Shown one piece after another: positions 1-7,242 of a DNA stretch of 38,851 bases (its first letter is position 1; every line of letters begins with the position of its first letter). Location: assembly GCA_964393815.1 (NCBI GenBank), contig CAYMUP010000007.1, forward strand, positions 1-38,851, given 5' to 3'. The stretch comes from JAGXIT01 sp964393815. GTDB taxonomy: Bacteria; Patescibacteriota; Saccharimonadia; Saccharimonadales; UBA4665. Under the pieces are notes generated by a model. That model worked only from the letters and a program-made list of their open reading frames with translations, did not search any database and was not told the DNA's origin. The translations under genes and the position numbers were made by a program.

Positions 1-472
1 ATGAGATTGAATTGTCGTCCTGAACAGGCCCCACATTTGTCTTAAACATCATGTTGAACGCGCGGGCTTCGCCGAAAGTGCCGGTTTGGCCGCACGTTGG
101 GCATTTGTTTGGGTCAGCGAGTTTGTCGGCACGGAACCTACCCTTGCAGTTGCTACACTCGACAAGTGGGTCGGTGAAGGTGTCGACGTGGCCGCTCGCC
201 TGCCAGACTTTCTGGTTCATAAGTATGGCAGCGTCTACGCCGTACATACCGTCGAGCTCATCGACAAACATCTTCCACCACAGCTGCAAAATATTTCGTT
301 TTAGCGTAACGCCGAGCGGTCCGTAGTCCCACGTGCCAGCCAAACCACCGTATACGTCAGAACCTTGAAAGATAAAACCTCTGCGTTTGCAGAGACTGAC
401 GATATCCTCTAGTTTCACTTCATTTGGCGTTTTCGCCTCTGTTGATTTCACCTCATTTTCAGTTTCACTCAT
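1..472 (-). CDS. glyS: Glycyl-tRNA synthetase, class II dimeric type (partial)
   Basis: Charges tRNA-Gly with glycine in the cytosol. Only the first 157 codons are in the window; the 3' end runs off the left edge. After a short N-terminal extension the conserved start LEDIVSLCKRRGFIFQGSDVY is recognisable, followed by the GGLAGTWDYGPLG segment and a CxxC...CxxC zinc-type pair (VECSNCKGRF and KCPTCGQTGTFGEARAFN), as in the alpha2 enzyme. The first 19 residues (MSETENEVKSTEAKTPNEVK) precede the conserved region and consist of two copies of a dispersed 33-bp element described separately. The ATG at 472 lies 7 nt after a TATAAT box, so the mRNA is probably leaderless. recO ends 29 bp upstream on the same strand. 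Identity is secure. Confidence 0.95.
   Translation of the reverse strand, partial: MSETENEVKSTEAKTPNEVKLEDIVSLCKRRGFIFQGSDVYGGLAGTWDYGPLGVTLKRNILQLWWKMFVDELDGMYGVDAAILMNQKVWQASGHVDTFTDPLVECSNCKGRFRADKLADPNKCPTCGQTGTFGEARAFNMMFKTNVGPVQDDNSIS
413..468 (+). repeat. Dispersed TTTCAC element, locus 1 (inside glyS 5' end)
   Basis: Two units beginning TTTCACTTCATTT (413) and TTTCACCTCATTT (446) are spaced exactly 33 bp, and a third TTTCAC starts at 463. On the minus strand they encode ENEVK-STEAKTP-NEVK, in the non-conserved N-terminal extension of GlyRS. The same 33-bp spacing and reading frame recur at the loci near 3.8, 15.2, 26.4 and 34.8 kb. Confidence 0.7.
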
Positions 473-479
473 ACTCACA

Positions 480-485
480 ATTATA
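480..485 (-). promoter_or_regulatory. glyS promoter, -10 box (leaderless)
   Basis: Minus-strand TATAAT, preceded by TGG (extended -10, TGnTATAAT), ends 7 nt before the glyS ATG, so transcription should begin at or next to the start codon. No good -35 box is visible at 17 bp. Confidence 0.6.
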
Positions 486-501
486 CCACACCCCTGTTAC
501 T

Positions 502-1194
502 TTACGCGGGGAGATAGAAGGTGCGCGCAGAAGCGAATGTAGGGCCTACAGTGTTTACGAGCGAGGAGACACCAACGATGCTCGCGAGCGAGGCAGGTTT
601 ATGTAGCCCGAGCAAAAGGCGACAGAACTTTATCTCGGCAGCCCCGTACACGCCGTTCTCTGCCCGCGAGAGCGACATACTATCAAAATCAAACATATAC
701 GTTTCGTCTGGTGACAGTTTTTTGCCTGTTCGATCCGTTGTGAAATTTGGCATGTGCCCTGTCACCATGAGCAGTTGCGCGTCAAACCAAACCCGAACCA
801 GCTCAACAGGTATAGACAATGTATTGAGCCCTACCAGTGTACCCCCCAACAGCTCATAGTATGCTGTCTCTGCGTCTTCTTCAGTTATCTTATTGATGAT
901 TTTGAGTACCTCATAGCCAAACATCGTCCGCGTTATATCTGCCGTGATTTTTGCAAAGTGCTCTTCGAGACGAGCCGAAACGAGCGTATGCAAGCTGCTC
1001 TTTCCTGCCATAAACACAATTTCACTTATGCTAAACAGCTCGACACCGCCCGCTAGCCGACTTTTTGCCCGCCTAGCTCCTTTTACCATCAGGCTGATCT
1101 TGCCGTGATCTGGCGTAAGCATAGTAACGATGCGATCTGCCTCGCCGTATGAAACACGGGCAATCACGATACCGGTTGTTTTCACATGGTTCAT
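502..1194 (-). CDS. recO: DNA repair protein RecO
   Basis: Recombination mediator of the RecFOR pathway that anneals strands and helps load RecA on SSB-coated DNA. The 230-aa length is normal. The N-terminal OB-fold signature is clear: KTTGIVIARVSYGEADRIVT near residue 5, followed by HGKISLMVKGARRAKSRLAG. The helical C-terminal half has GHMPNFTTDRTGKKLS where many RecO proteins carry a zinc site, but the cysteines are absent. The ATG overlaps the TGA of the preceding receiver-like gene by 4 nt (ATGA), so it is translationally coupled as the last gene of a three-gene operon with a kinase-like and a receiver-like protein. Confidence 0.93.
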   Translation of the reverse strand: MNHVKTTGIVIARVSYGEADRIVTMLTPDHGKISLMVKGARRAKSRLAGGVELFSISEIVFMAGKSSLHTLVSARLEEHFAKITADITRTMFGYEVLKIINKITEEDAETAYYELLGGTLVGLNTLSIPVELVRVWFDAQLLMVTGHMPNFTTDRTGKKLSPDETYMFDFDSMSLSRAENGVYGAAEIKFCRLLLGLHKPASLASIVGVSSLVNTVGPTFASARTFYLPA

Positions 1195-1577
1195 GTTGCC
1201 CTTGCCGCTTCTTCTACGGCATTACATAGCTCGGTAAGCGATGTGTGAGATTTATGCAAAACAGCAACGATTTTGAGCCCCACTGGCAGTGCGGCAACGC
1301 TTGCAATTTCGGTGGCATTTAGTTGTGTATGGACGACGACTGGGACCGTGATCCACTCAGCATAACTTTTAAACTCATATAAAAACTCCACCCCGTTATG
1401 CTCAGCGATTTGCAGTTCCACCACCACAACATCTGGCGTGTGCTTATCCGCCAGGCGGATTGCCCCTTCAGCGGTCTTTGCCCAGTCCACCAGAAAACCA
1501 TCTTCCGAAAGTGCCTCAACGTAGCACGCGCCAAGAATTACATCTGATTCGAGTAGGAGTATTCGCTTTTTTTTCAT
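1191..1577 (-). CDS. Receiver-like protein with Glu at the phosphorylation site
   Basis: A stand-alone CheY-like receiver fold of 128 aa: KKRILLLESDV (acidic pocket), ALSEDGFLVDWAKTAEGAI, PDVVVVELQIAEHNGVEFL (beta-3), VPVVVHTQL (beta-4, with the usual Thr) and AVLHKSH (beta-5 Lys). At the normal phospho-acceptor Asp in beta-3 there is Glu (VVVELQI), so it probably cannot be phosphorylated normally and may mimic the active state. I chose ATG 1577 over one at 1598 because 1577 gives an ATGA overlap with the upstream stop. It overlaps recO by 4 nt. There is no output domain. The fold is well supported; the function is unknown. Confidence 0.8.
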   Translation of the reverse strand: MKKKRILLLESDVILGACYVEALSEDGFLVDWAKTAEGAIRLADKHTPDVVVVELQIAEHNGVEFLYEFKSYAEWITVPVVVHTQLNATEIASVAALPVGLKIVAVLHKSHTSLTELCNAVEEAARAT

Positions 1578-2305
1578 ACAAGTAGTAGTTGTTGGCAATT
1601 AGGGAGCGTCACCGCCAAGCCTTGCATGGTTTGAAACCGAGATATGTGCAGTTTAGAAGACATACTCGCAAGCAGGCTTTCGGCCACAAAAACACCTGTT
1701 GCTGGCCCGCTTACAAGAGAAGGTAGTGGCTGCAGCGCTTGGGCGTGGAGCTGATGCGCCCGCCGAAATGCCTGTGCGCTCAGCTGCCCCGTACTACTAT
1801 ATAAGCCCGCAACTACCCCGTAGCGACTCCTATGCACTCCGAGCTTAACTGGTTCATTTGTCTCTTGTTGCGACTGCGACAAAATAAATACTTGCCCAAG
1901 GCTTGTCAGGGCTGCCTTAAGTATAGTCGGGTCGGCAACAACCAGATTTCCCCGCGTCGATTCAGTAATAGCAAGCTGTACGCCGAGCAGTTTCGCTAGT
2001 GGCGATAATTCATGCACTGCCTCATGCAAAACTGTCGTAACCATAACCGGACGAAGTTCTGGCTCGATCTGCCTATTCTTTAGGCGCACGCTGAGTGTGT
2101 AACTCTCGGTTAGTTGCATAGCAGCGTGAGATATGTCGCTGACGAGGCCCTGCTGGGCTTTCGACGAGATGCCGTTAGCTTCGGAGAGTCTTGCAATTTG
2201 CATAAAAGAGTTATGCAGCTGTTCAGCCAAACTCACAAAGAGCACCTCTGTCTCACTACCGGAAACATGTCCTGTTTGTGACTGCACTGGCTTTACCCTC
2301 CTCAT
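1574..2305 (-). CDS. Degenerate histidine-kinase-like protein
   Basis: A 243-aa soluble protein with the layout of a kinase core. A helical region (about residues 22-80) is followed by HATPase-like segments: VLHEAVHELSPLAKLLGVQL, then VVADPTILKAALTSLGQVFI (position of the N box), and a C-terminal stretch GPATGVFVAESLLASMSSKL ending in AVTLP, which resembles the G2 box and last strands of a kinase. The N-box Asn, the DxGxG Asp and a clear phosphorylatable His are missing, so this looks like a pseudokinase. Its stop overlaps the next ATG (ATGA), pairing it with the receiver-like gene and recO. There is no sensor domain or membrane segment. The family call is inferred from pattern only. Confidence 0.6.
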   Translation of the reverse strand: MRRVKPVQSQTGHVSGSETEVLFVSLAEQLHNSFMQIARLSEANGISSKAQQGLVSDISHAAMQLTESYTLSVRLKNRQIEPELRPVMVTTVLHEAVHELSPLAKLLGVQLAITESTRGNLVVADPTILKAALTSLGQVFILSQSQQETNEPVKLGVHRSRYGVVAGLYSSTGQLSAQAFRRAHQLHAQALQPLPSLVSGPATGVFVAESLLASMSSKLHISRFQTMQGLAVTLPNCQQLLLV

Positions 2306-2325
2306 CTAATCTAGAGATTAGTATA
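2306..2325 (-). promoter_or_regulatory. Promoter and palindromic operator-like site of the kinase-like/recO operon
   Basis: Minus-strand TATACT (2320-2325) is followed by the inverted repeat CTAATCT-CT-AGATTAG (2306-2321), which fills the interval between the -10 box and the ATG at 2305. The palindrome covers the expected transcription start, a usual place for a repressor operator. No convincing -35 was found. Confidence 0.5.
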
Positions 2326-2345
2326 GCGGAGACGGTGAGGACAAT

Positions 2346-3005
2346 CTATGGCACGAAGCTCGCTGAGGGCAAAATAATGTTGTCAAAATCTGCTTTGCCC
2401 GCATCGGACTCAGTCCATAGCTTGAGGGTCTTATCTCGAACAGGTAGGAGGACCATGCTGCCTTGCTTGCTTGGCGTCAGCTGACCATCTACGCGTGAGC
2501 CAACAATTCCTGGATTTTTTGGCAGACTGTATGGACTGATCTTGAGCTTTCCTGCCTTTTGCAACCCCTGAAACTGTTGTACGGAGGAGGCGTAGCTAAC
2601 AGATACAACTTGTACTCTCAGCGCATACGTTACTGTTTGATCCTGCATAGATGGCACGACATCAACGGCGCCATATAGGTCAACGGGTGTCGTACTTGTC
2701 TTGTTGCCATTATTGTACATACTCCATGTTTTTGGGTACTCAAAATGTACTGTTCCATATGCTTCGGGACCACTAAATGGTTTGAGCGGTTTTTTAGCTT
2801 CCTCGGCGTATGTTGCTGCTGCTTTTTGCTGAACGCTAGACGTGTTTTCCTGAACGGCTTTTGCAACAATTTGCTCAGTTTGGTCTTTGTATTTCGTCCG
2901 TTCAGAGTAGCCCCACGCGCCCAGAACCGCGAGCGCAAGAACGGCAACCCCTAGAAACGCCATGATTGCTATTGTAAGTACACTACCCTTTTGAGATTTA
3001 TTCAT
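2346..3005 (-). CDS. Membrane-anchored protein of unknown function
   Basis: 219 aa. One N-terminal membrane segment (about residues 8-31, VLTIAIMAFLGVAVLALAVLGAWGY) follows a short basic tail, and the remainder is predicted outside. Residues 35-75 are charged and probably helical, then a beta-rich domain starts near GTVHFEYPKTWSMY, a pattern common in extracytoplasmic domains that read 'FxYPxxW'. I do not recognise a family. The start at 3005 has a strong Shine-Dalgarno (TTGGAGGTAAG) just upstream. It lies between the methyltransferase gene and the recO operon, which has its own promoter. Confidence 0.7.
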   Translation of the reverse strand: MNKSQKGSVLTIAIMAFLGVAVLALAVLGAWGYSERTKYKDQTEQIVAKAVQENTSSVQQKAAATYAEEAKKPLKPFSGPEAYGTVHFEYPKTWSMYNNGNKTSTTPVDLYGAVDVVPSMQDQTVTYALRVQVVSVSYASSVQQFQGLQKAGKLKISPYSLPKNPGIVGSRVDGQLTPSKQGSMVLLPVRDKTLKLWTESDAGKADFDNIILPSASFVP

Positions 3006-3050
3006 CTTACCTCCAATGGTACAAGATTATGACCCCCAAGCGCAAGCATG

Positions 3051-3548
3051 TTATCCCTTAAGCCTGTCGTATCGGTATAGAAAAACACCGTTACTCGCCT
3101 TGTCTGGCTTCAAGCCACGCACTTGAAACGCTACTGAAACGAGTGGTTTTTTATATGTTCGCATCCGTCGGTCCAATCTCGGCATAAAGCGGTCAAGCAA
3201 AAAAGTGTAAACTCCATCTGCTTCTGGCCAAGTCACCTGCCACATATCGCCCCATATGACCTTCACGTCTGATCGATATGGCCACGTTCGTAGCCAGGCG
3301 AGCGTAAAGAGAAGTGGGTTCAGCTCAATCCCGACTGCCTTATGGCCCCGGCGAGCAGCCTCTAATAAAACCCGCCCGTCTCCGCAGCCTAGCTCGAGCA
3401 CGGTTTGACGCTTTTTTAAATGAAGTAGGTCCAGCCCCGTCAGTACCTGCGGCCGCAGCGTCGGCAAGTAGGGTGCGCCCACTAGTAACACCGCAGCAAA
3501 ACTAAACAGTCCCACCACACCAACCACGATGAGCCACAACGCGTCCAC
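3051..3548 (-). CDS. Membrane-anchored class I SAM methyltransferase
   Basis: 165 aa. A hydrophobic N-terminal segment (residues 3-24) is followed by a Rossmann methyltransferase core: VLELGCGDGRVLLEAARRGHKAVGIELNPLLF is motif I through the acidic ribose-binding loop, and VIWGDMWQVTW is a later motif. The combination of one N-terminal membrane helix and a compact GCGDGR-type core resembles the FAM173/DOT1-like lysine methyltransferase group, but the substrate cannot be read from sequence. The start codon is GTG (3548), 2 bp after the xseB stop, so it is an operon member with xseA and xseB. Confidence 0.8.
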   Translation of the reverse strand: MDALWLIVVGVVGLFSFAAVLLVGAPYLPTLRPQVLTGLDLLHLKKRQTVLELGCGDGRVLLEAARRGHKAVGIELNPLLFTLAWLRTWPYRSDVKVIWGDMWQVTWPEADGVYTFLLDRFMPRLDRRMRTYKKPLVSVAFQVRGLKPDKASNGVFLYRYDRLKG

Positions 3549-3550
3549 GG

Positions 3551-3745
3551 CTACGAGTCCGAAATATGTTTAGTGATGGTATTTTCTGCCTCTTTTAGAT
3601 ACGTCTGTAGTTGATCGACAAGCTCTTTGCCTTTTTTGTGCAGTTCAATTGCCTCTTGCAGCTCAATATCATCAGATTGCAACCGCCGTAAAATCTCATC
3701 CAGCTGAGCTTGCATACCCATGTAGTCACTATTTTGTTTGGCCAT
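3551..3745 (-). CDS. xseB: Exodeoxyribonuclease VII small subunit
   Basis: 64-aa partner of XseA in exonuclease VII, which degrades single-stranded DNA. The pattern MGMQAQLDEILRRLQSDDIELQEAIELHKKGKELV is the family's short two-helix domain. The start at 3745 overlaps the xseA 3' end by 17 nt and has AAAGGAG at suitable spacing. A later ATG at 3721 would avoid the overlap but lacks this site. The 3' neighbour follows after 2 bp. Confidence 0.93.
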   Translation of the reverse strand: MAKQNSDYMGMQAQLDEILRRLQSDDIELQEAIELHKKGKELVDQLQTYLKEAENTITKHISDS

Positions 3746-4877
3746 TGCCCTGTTTCTCCTTTACTTTTTCTACCGATTTCACCTGGGACACCACTTCACC
3801 ATCTGTTAGTTTCACCTGGATGTCATCGCCAGGCTTCAAACTTTTCACCGAACGCACCACTACGCCCTCCTGCGTAACTAGCGCAAAGCCTTGCGTGAGT
3901 GGCCTCAGTGGGCTATAGGCCCCCAGCATCGCTTTTGCGTACATTAGCCGCTCGAGTGCATGTCGAAGCACAATGTGGAGCTGTACGTCTAACTGCTTTT
4001 GGGTTTGATCAAGCATTTTTTGACGCAGAGACACTATTTGCAGTAAGTACGTGTCGAGTTGTTTGCCGGCTCTTTCGAGTTGTCGTAGTTCTACGTGTTT
4101 GTCAGGCAATAGTAGCTCGGCTGCGTTGCTTGGTGTGCTTGCCCTTTTATCGGCCGCAAGCTCGGCAAGACTGAGGTCCACCTCGTGACCAATCGCAACC
4201 AAAGTCGGCACCCGGCTGCTCGCAACAGCGCGGACCACTCGTTCGTCATTGAAACCAGCAAGGTCTTCGGCACTGCCGCCGCCGCGCACAATCACAACTA
4301 CGTCCGGGAGATCAGCAGATTTATTAACTCGCTCCAGAGCCGCCACGATCTGCGCAGGCGATTCACTACCTTGCACCAGCACATCATAGTGTTCAATTTT
4401 TAGCCCGCCCCACCGCTCACCAGCAATTTTTGTAAAATCAGCGTACGCTGCCGAACCGCCCGCCGTGATAAGCGCAACATGCTTTGGAGGGTACGGTAAA
4501 GGTCGCTTGCGTGCCTCATCAAATAGCCCTTCGGCTGTGAGCTTGGCTGCAAGCAAATCTGCCGCTTTCCGAAGCGCGCCCTCACCCACCGGCACGACCG
4601 ATTGCACATTGAAGCTAAAGTTATACAGCGGATGCAAGCGCGGCGAACCAGCTATGCGCACCATCATACCGTCCTCGAGTGGTCCCGGCAGCATGTACAC
4701 CGTACCAAAACACCGAACGCTTGCTGTCTCATCTTTGATGTCAAAATACACCCATTTGTTTTTACTTACCCGAAAGTTACTCAGCTCGCCCTCAATCTCA
4801 ACGTATGGGTAAGCGACCTCAAGCGTCTGGTTAAGATAGGCGACAAAGTCACTGACACTCAGAACAACTGGCTGCAT
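3729..4877 (-). CDS. xseA: Exodeoxyribonuclease VII large subunit
   Basis: Catalytic subunit of exonuclease VII (382 aa). It has an N-terminal OB-fold (VSDFVAYLNQTLEVAYPYVEIEGELSNF...), then the catalytic core with ALITAGGSAAYADF, VVIVRGGGSAEDLAGFND and AIGHEVDLSLAELAADKRASTPSNAAEL, all strongly conserved in XseA. A coiled-coil middle and a C-terminal beta segment (LKPGDDIQVKLTDGEVVSQVK) follow. The last part coincides at DNA level with the dispersed TTTCAC element. ATG overlaps the stop of the upstream flippase-like gene by one base (TAATG). Confidence 0.96.
   Translation of the reverse strand: MQPVVLSVSDFVAYLNQTLEVAYPYVEIEGELSNFRVSKNKWVYFDIKDETASVRCFGTVYMLPGPLEDGMMVRIAGSPRLHPLYNFSFNVQSVVPVGEGALRKAADLLAAKLTAEGLFDEARKRPLPYPPKHVALITAGGSAAYADFTKIAGERWGGLKIEHYDVLVQGSESPAQIVAALERVNKSADLPDVVVIVRGGGSAEDLAGFNDERVVRAVASSRVPTLVAIGHEVDLSLAELAADKRASTPSNAAELLLPDKHVELRQLERAGKQLDTYLLQIVSLRQKMLDQTQKQLDVQLHIVLRHALERLMYAKAMLGAYSPLRPLTQGFALVTQEGVVVRSVKSLKPGDDIQVKLTDGEVVSQVKSVEKVKEKQGNGQTK
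3777..3850 (+). repeat. Dispersed TTTCAC element, locus 2 (xseA 3' end)
   Basis: TTTCACCTGGGA (3777), TTTCACCTGGAT (3810) and TTTCACCG (3843) are each 33 bp apart. Minus-strand reading: SVK...IQVK-LTDGEVV-SQVK. Between the first two units, CATCTGTTAG matches CATCTGTTGG at locus 26446-26491 in the same position. XseA C-termini elsewhere also have a GDxxxxxLxDGxxxxxV pattern, so part of this similarity could be native protein sequence. Confidence 0.55.
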
Positions 4878-5980
4878 TAGCGACTATCCCGGGTTTCTTC
4901 TTTGGCAGCGGGCAGTGGTTCTACCAAGGGCTCTGTCTTAGGCTGATTGAGCGCTCGGTGGTAAAAGTACCAGCCGGGCGGTAGTTGAATAATTGTATTG
5001 AGAATGCGATACATAACCGTTACTGGCAGGCTCAGTCGGCTTGGCACGCCTGTGGCTGACAGCGTCAAAGTCATGAGACCTTCGTAGACTCCGACCCCGC
5101 CAGGTAGCACGCTGACCAGTCCCGCAAAGTTCGCTACTGCATAGGCGAGAATGATTGCGCCAATGTTGACCCACTCGCCAAACGCCACGTAAACAATATA
5201 AATCGACACGATTTCCCAGGCATTTGCCATGAGCGCCCAAAAAAACGGCTTACGAAGGAGCCGCGGATTACGCCGCATCACCATGTAGTTTTCATGTAAA
5301 TCTTCAAATAGCGCCCGCACTTTGGCAGTGCTGATAGCATCTTGAGATCGCGGACGAAAAAACCGTACTAAGTTGTTAAGGCCACGAGTAACATAGGTGA
5401 AAAAACCAGCAATACGCTCTTTACTACCAATCACAAACATAAAGCCAGTGGTCAAAAACACCAGCACCGTTGCAATCACTGCCGCGAGCATCAGTACCAG
5501 GCTACTCATATGCCCTTGTACAGCTAGCGAGAACACTCCAAGCACCACTAAAATCTCAAATGATAAAAAGAGGAGCACCAATTTTGTCAGGTGCACCGCC
5601 GTCGCTTTCGCTGCAGTAATCCTCGTATCTTTCATGCGAATCCCCCAGTACGATATGCCTGTTACGCCACCACTTGGGAACACATGATTTACAAAGTTAA
5701 GCTCTAGCCCTGCCCGAAAAAGTCGCCAATACTGTAGTTTGTTTCCTACCGCCGAAAAAAGCCCTCGGTACAACCGTGTCTGCGCGTCATAATTAAAAAA
5801 TTGGATCGGTATGAGCAGCAGTAGCGCCCAGGCGTGCACCTTGAACAAATTTTTGAACGTCTCCGCGAATTGATCGCGGATCGCCCACACAAGCACCGCC
5901 AATGCCACCAGAGTGATAATATTTACCACTACTTTCCAATGTCGCCGCCAAAACCCCTGCTTTTGCCCAGTCGTCTCCAT
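4877..5980 (-). CDS. Lysylphosphatidylglycerol synthase TM-region family protein (flippase-like)
   Basis: 367-aa polytopic membrane protein with about eight hydrophobic segments (from residue 17 to about 345). It shows hallmarks of the UPF0104 / AglD-MprF transmembrane family: the NFVNHVFPSGGVTGISYW segment near residue 95 and GLVSVLPGGVGVYEGLMTLTL near 290. Relatives flip or transfer lipid-linked substrates; no catalytic synthase domain is present, so a lipid or glycan flippase role is an inference. The C-terminal tail is charged and probably cytoplasmic. It is first gene of the operon with xseA, xseB and the methyltransferase, transcribed from a divergent promoter with a TATAAT box 8 nt before the ATG. 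Confidence 0.85.
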   Translation of the reverse strand: METTGQKQGFWRRHWKVVVNIITLVALAVLVWAIRDQFAETFKNLFKVHAWALLLLIPIQFFNYDAQTRLYRGLFSAVGNKLQYWRLFRAGLELNFVNHVFPSGGVTGISYWGIRMKDTRITAAKATAVHLTKLVLLFLSFEILVVLGVFSLAVQGHMSSLVLMLAAVIATVLVFLTTGFMFVIGSKERIAGFFTYVTRGLNNLVRFFRPRSQDAISTAKVRALFEDLHENYMVMRRNPRLLRKPFFWALMANAWEIVSIYIVYVAFGEWVNIGAIILAYAVANFAGLVSVLPGGVGVYEGLMTLTLSATGVPSRLSLPVTVMYRILNTIIQLPPGWYFYHRALNQPKTEPLVEPLPAAKEETRDSR

Positions 5981-5983
5981 AAT

Positions 5984-5998
5984 CCTGTATTATACAGG
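5984..5998. promoter_or_regulatory. Divergent palindromic promoter (flippase-like / trm11-like)
   Basis: The 15-bp sequence CCTGTATTATACAGG is a palindrome with arms CCTGTA and TACAGG. On minus it contains TATAAT (5989-5994) ending 8 nt before the ATG at 5980; on plus it contains TATTAT (5988-5993) ending 6 nt before the ATG at 6000. The divergent genes are only 19 bp apart, so both -10 boxes occupy the same DNA and both mRNAs would be leaderless. Confidence 0.65.
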
Positions 5999-5999
5999 T

Positions 6000-7220
6000 A
6001 TGACTAGTACTATTTGTACCCTTGGGAGACAGCCGGAGCTCGGGCTTGCGGAGTTAGAGAGTTTGTACGGCGCCGAGGTAGTATCGCTCGTTAATGCCAA
6101 AGTTGCCAGCGTCGAGCTACCCACCGACTCTGTAGATTTTGATCGACTTGGCGGTAGCACGCGCCTTGCGGGCGTACTCGGCGAAGTGCCTTCGACCAAC
6201 TGGAAACTGGTAGAAAAAGAGTTGCAGAAAGTGGTTCGTTCCACCGCATTTGCCCTTCCCACCTCTGGTAAGTTTCACCTGGGATTGTCTGCGATAGGTT
6301 TTGACATATCTGCCGCCAGGCTCAATGCCGTGGGTTTAACACTTAAAAAACTCATTCGCGCACGATACCCCGAAGGTTCTGTTCGGCTGGTGCCAAACAA
6401 CGACCCAGAACTCAGCACTGCCCAGGTCTATCACAGCCACCTGGCAGACGAGCACGGTGCCGAACTGCTCATCATCGCCGCAGGCAGTAAAACCGTCATC
6501 GCGCGTACTGCAGCCGTTCAAGACATCGATAGTTACACCCTCCGTGACCGCGGCCGCCCCAAGCGCGATAGCCGCGTCGGCATGCTGCCACCTAAACTGG
6601 CACAAATCATCATTAACCTGGCCGCTGGCCAAATTAAATCAAGCCACAAATCTGGAACCACGAATCACGAAAAGACTATTTTAGATCCATTTTGTGGCAC
6701 AGGTGTAGTACTGCAAGAGGCGCTTCTGATGGGCTACGACGTCTACGGCACCGACCTAGAGCCGCGCATGGTCGAATACAGCCGCGCCAACCTCGACTGG
6801 CTAGCTTCTACAAACTGCACACTACCCACCACCCCTTACCGCCTAGAGGCCGGCGACGCCACTACTCACCACTGGCAGCCCACCCCTGACCTAGTCGCTG
6901 GAGAGACCTACCTAGGACGTCCTTTTACCGAAGTTCCCGCCCGCGAAGTACTCGAGCAAACTGTCAGCGACGTCAACGCCATTCTGACCAAATTTCTGCA
7001 CAATCTTCACGCTCAGCTGACTCCCGGTGCCCGTCTCTGTCTGGCGGTCCCCGCTTGGCAAACTACCCCCCATCAATTTCGTCACCTGCCCCTTATTGAC
7101 CAGATAAGCGAAATGGGCTATAATCGAGTAGAATTTGAGCGAGTTCCGAGCAGCCACCTTCTCTACTACCGAGAAGACCAAATAGTCGCCCGTGAACTCC
7201 TCGTTTTAACAGTTAAATAA
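6000..7220 (+). CDS. TRM11-like THUMP/Rossmann RNA methyltransferase
   Basis: 406 aa. The N-terminal about 200 residues resemble the NFLD/THUMP RNA-binding part of archaeal-type tRNA guanine-N2 methyltransferases. The C-terminal half has the SAM motif ILDPFCGTGVVLQEALLMGY followed by VYGTDLEPRMVEYSRANLDWL. At the position of the usual catalytic (D/N)PPY there is GETYLGRPF, so activity or mechanism may differ. I chose ATG 6000 because it matches the start of the conserved region and sits 6 nt after a TATTAT box; an upstream in-frame ATG at 5913 lies inside the divergent gene. The 3' end contains the promoter for rpmA. Plus strand, unlike its neighbours. Confidence 0.85.
   Translation: MTSTICTLGRQPELGLAELESLYGAEVVSLVNAKVASVELPTDSVDFDRLGGSTRLAGVLGEVPSTNWKLVEKELQKVVRSTAFALPTSGKFHLGLSAIGFDISAARLNAVGLTLKKLIRARYPEGSVRLVPNNDPELSTAQVYHSHLADEHGAELLIIAAGSKTVIARTAAVQDIDSYTLRDRGRPKRDSRVGMLPPKLAQIIINLAAGQIKSSHKSGTTNHEKTILDPFCGTGVVLQEALLMGYDVYGTDLEPRMVEYSRANLDWLASTNCTLPTTPYRLEAGDATTHHWQPTPDLVAGETYLGRPFTEVPAREVLEQTVSDVNAILTKFLHNLHAQLTPGARLCLAVPAWQTTPHQFRHLPLIDQISEMGYNRVEFERVPSSHLLYYREDQIVARELLVLTVK
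6239..6285 (+). repeat. Dispersed TTTCAC element, locus 3 (antisense within trm11-like)
   Basis: TTTCACCTGGGAT (6273-6285) is preceded 34 bp earlier by the degenerate TTCCACCGCATTTG (6239). CCTCTGGTAAG before the second unit resembles the CCTCTGTTGA of locus 1. Here the motif lies in a plus-strand gene, so the minus-strand frame (SQVKLTRGGKGK) is not used; the orientation follows the chromosome, not the gene. Confidence 0.5.
7096..7124 (+). promoter_or_regulatory. Promoter for rpmA inside the end of trm11-like
   Basis: TTGACC (7096-7101), a 17-bp spacer and TATAAT (7119-7124) form a near-consensus housekeeping promoter inside the trm11-like coding sequence. Predicted transcription start is near 7131, giving rpmA a leader of about 250 nt. 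Confidence 0.65.
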
Positions 7221-7242
7221 GCGAACAACCAACCACTGTCAA

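Noticed and set aside
1172..1194. TGTTTTCACATGG at the recO start as a repeat copy
   Set aside because: It encodes the conserved RecO start (VKTTGIV) and lacks the CTGGGAT part and a 33-bp partner.
5913..5999. Upstream extension of the trm11-like gene
   Set aside because: The extra 29 codons lie inside the divergent gene and its promoter; the peptide is unlike the family start.
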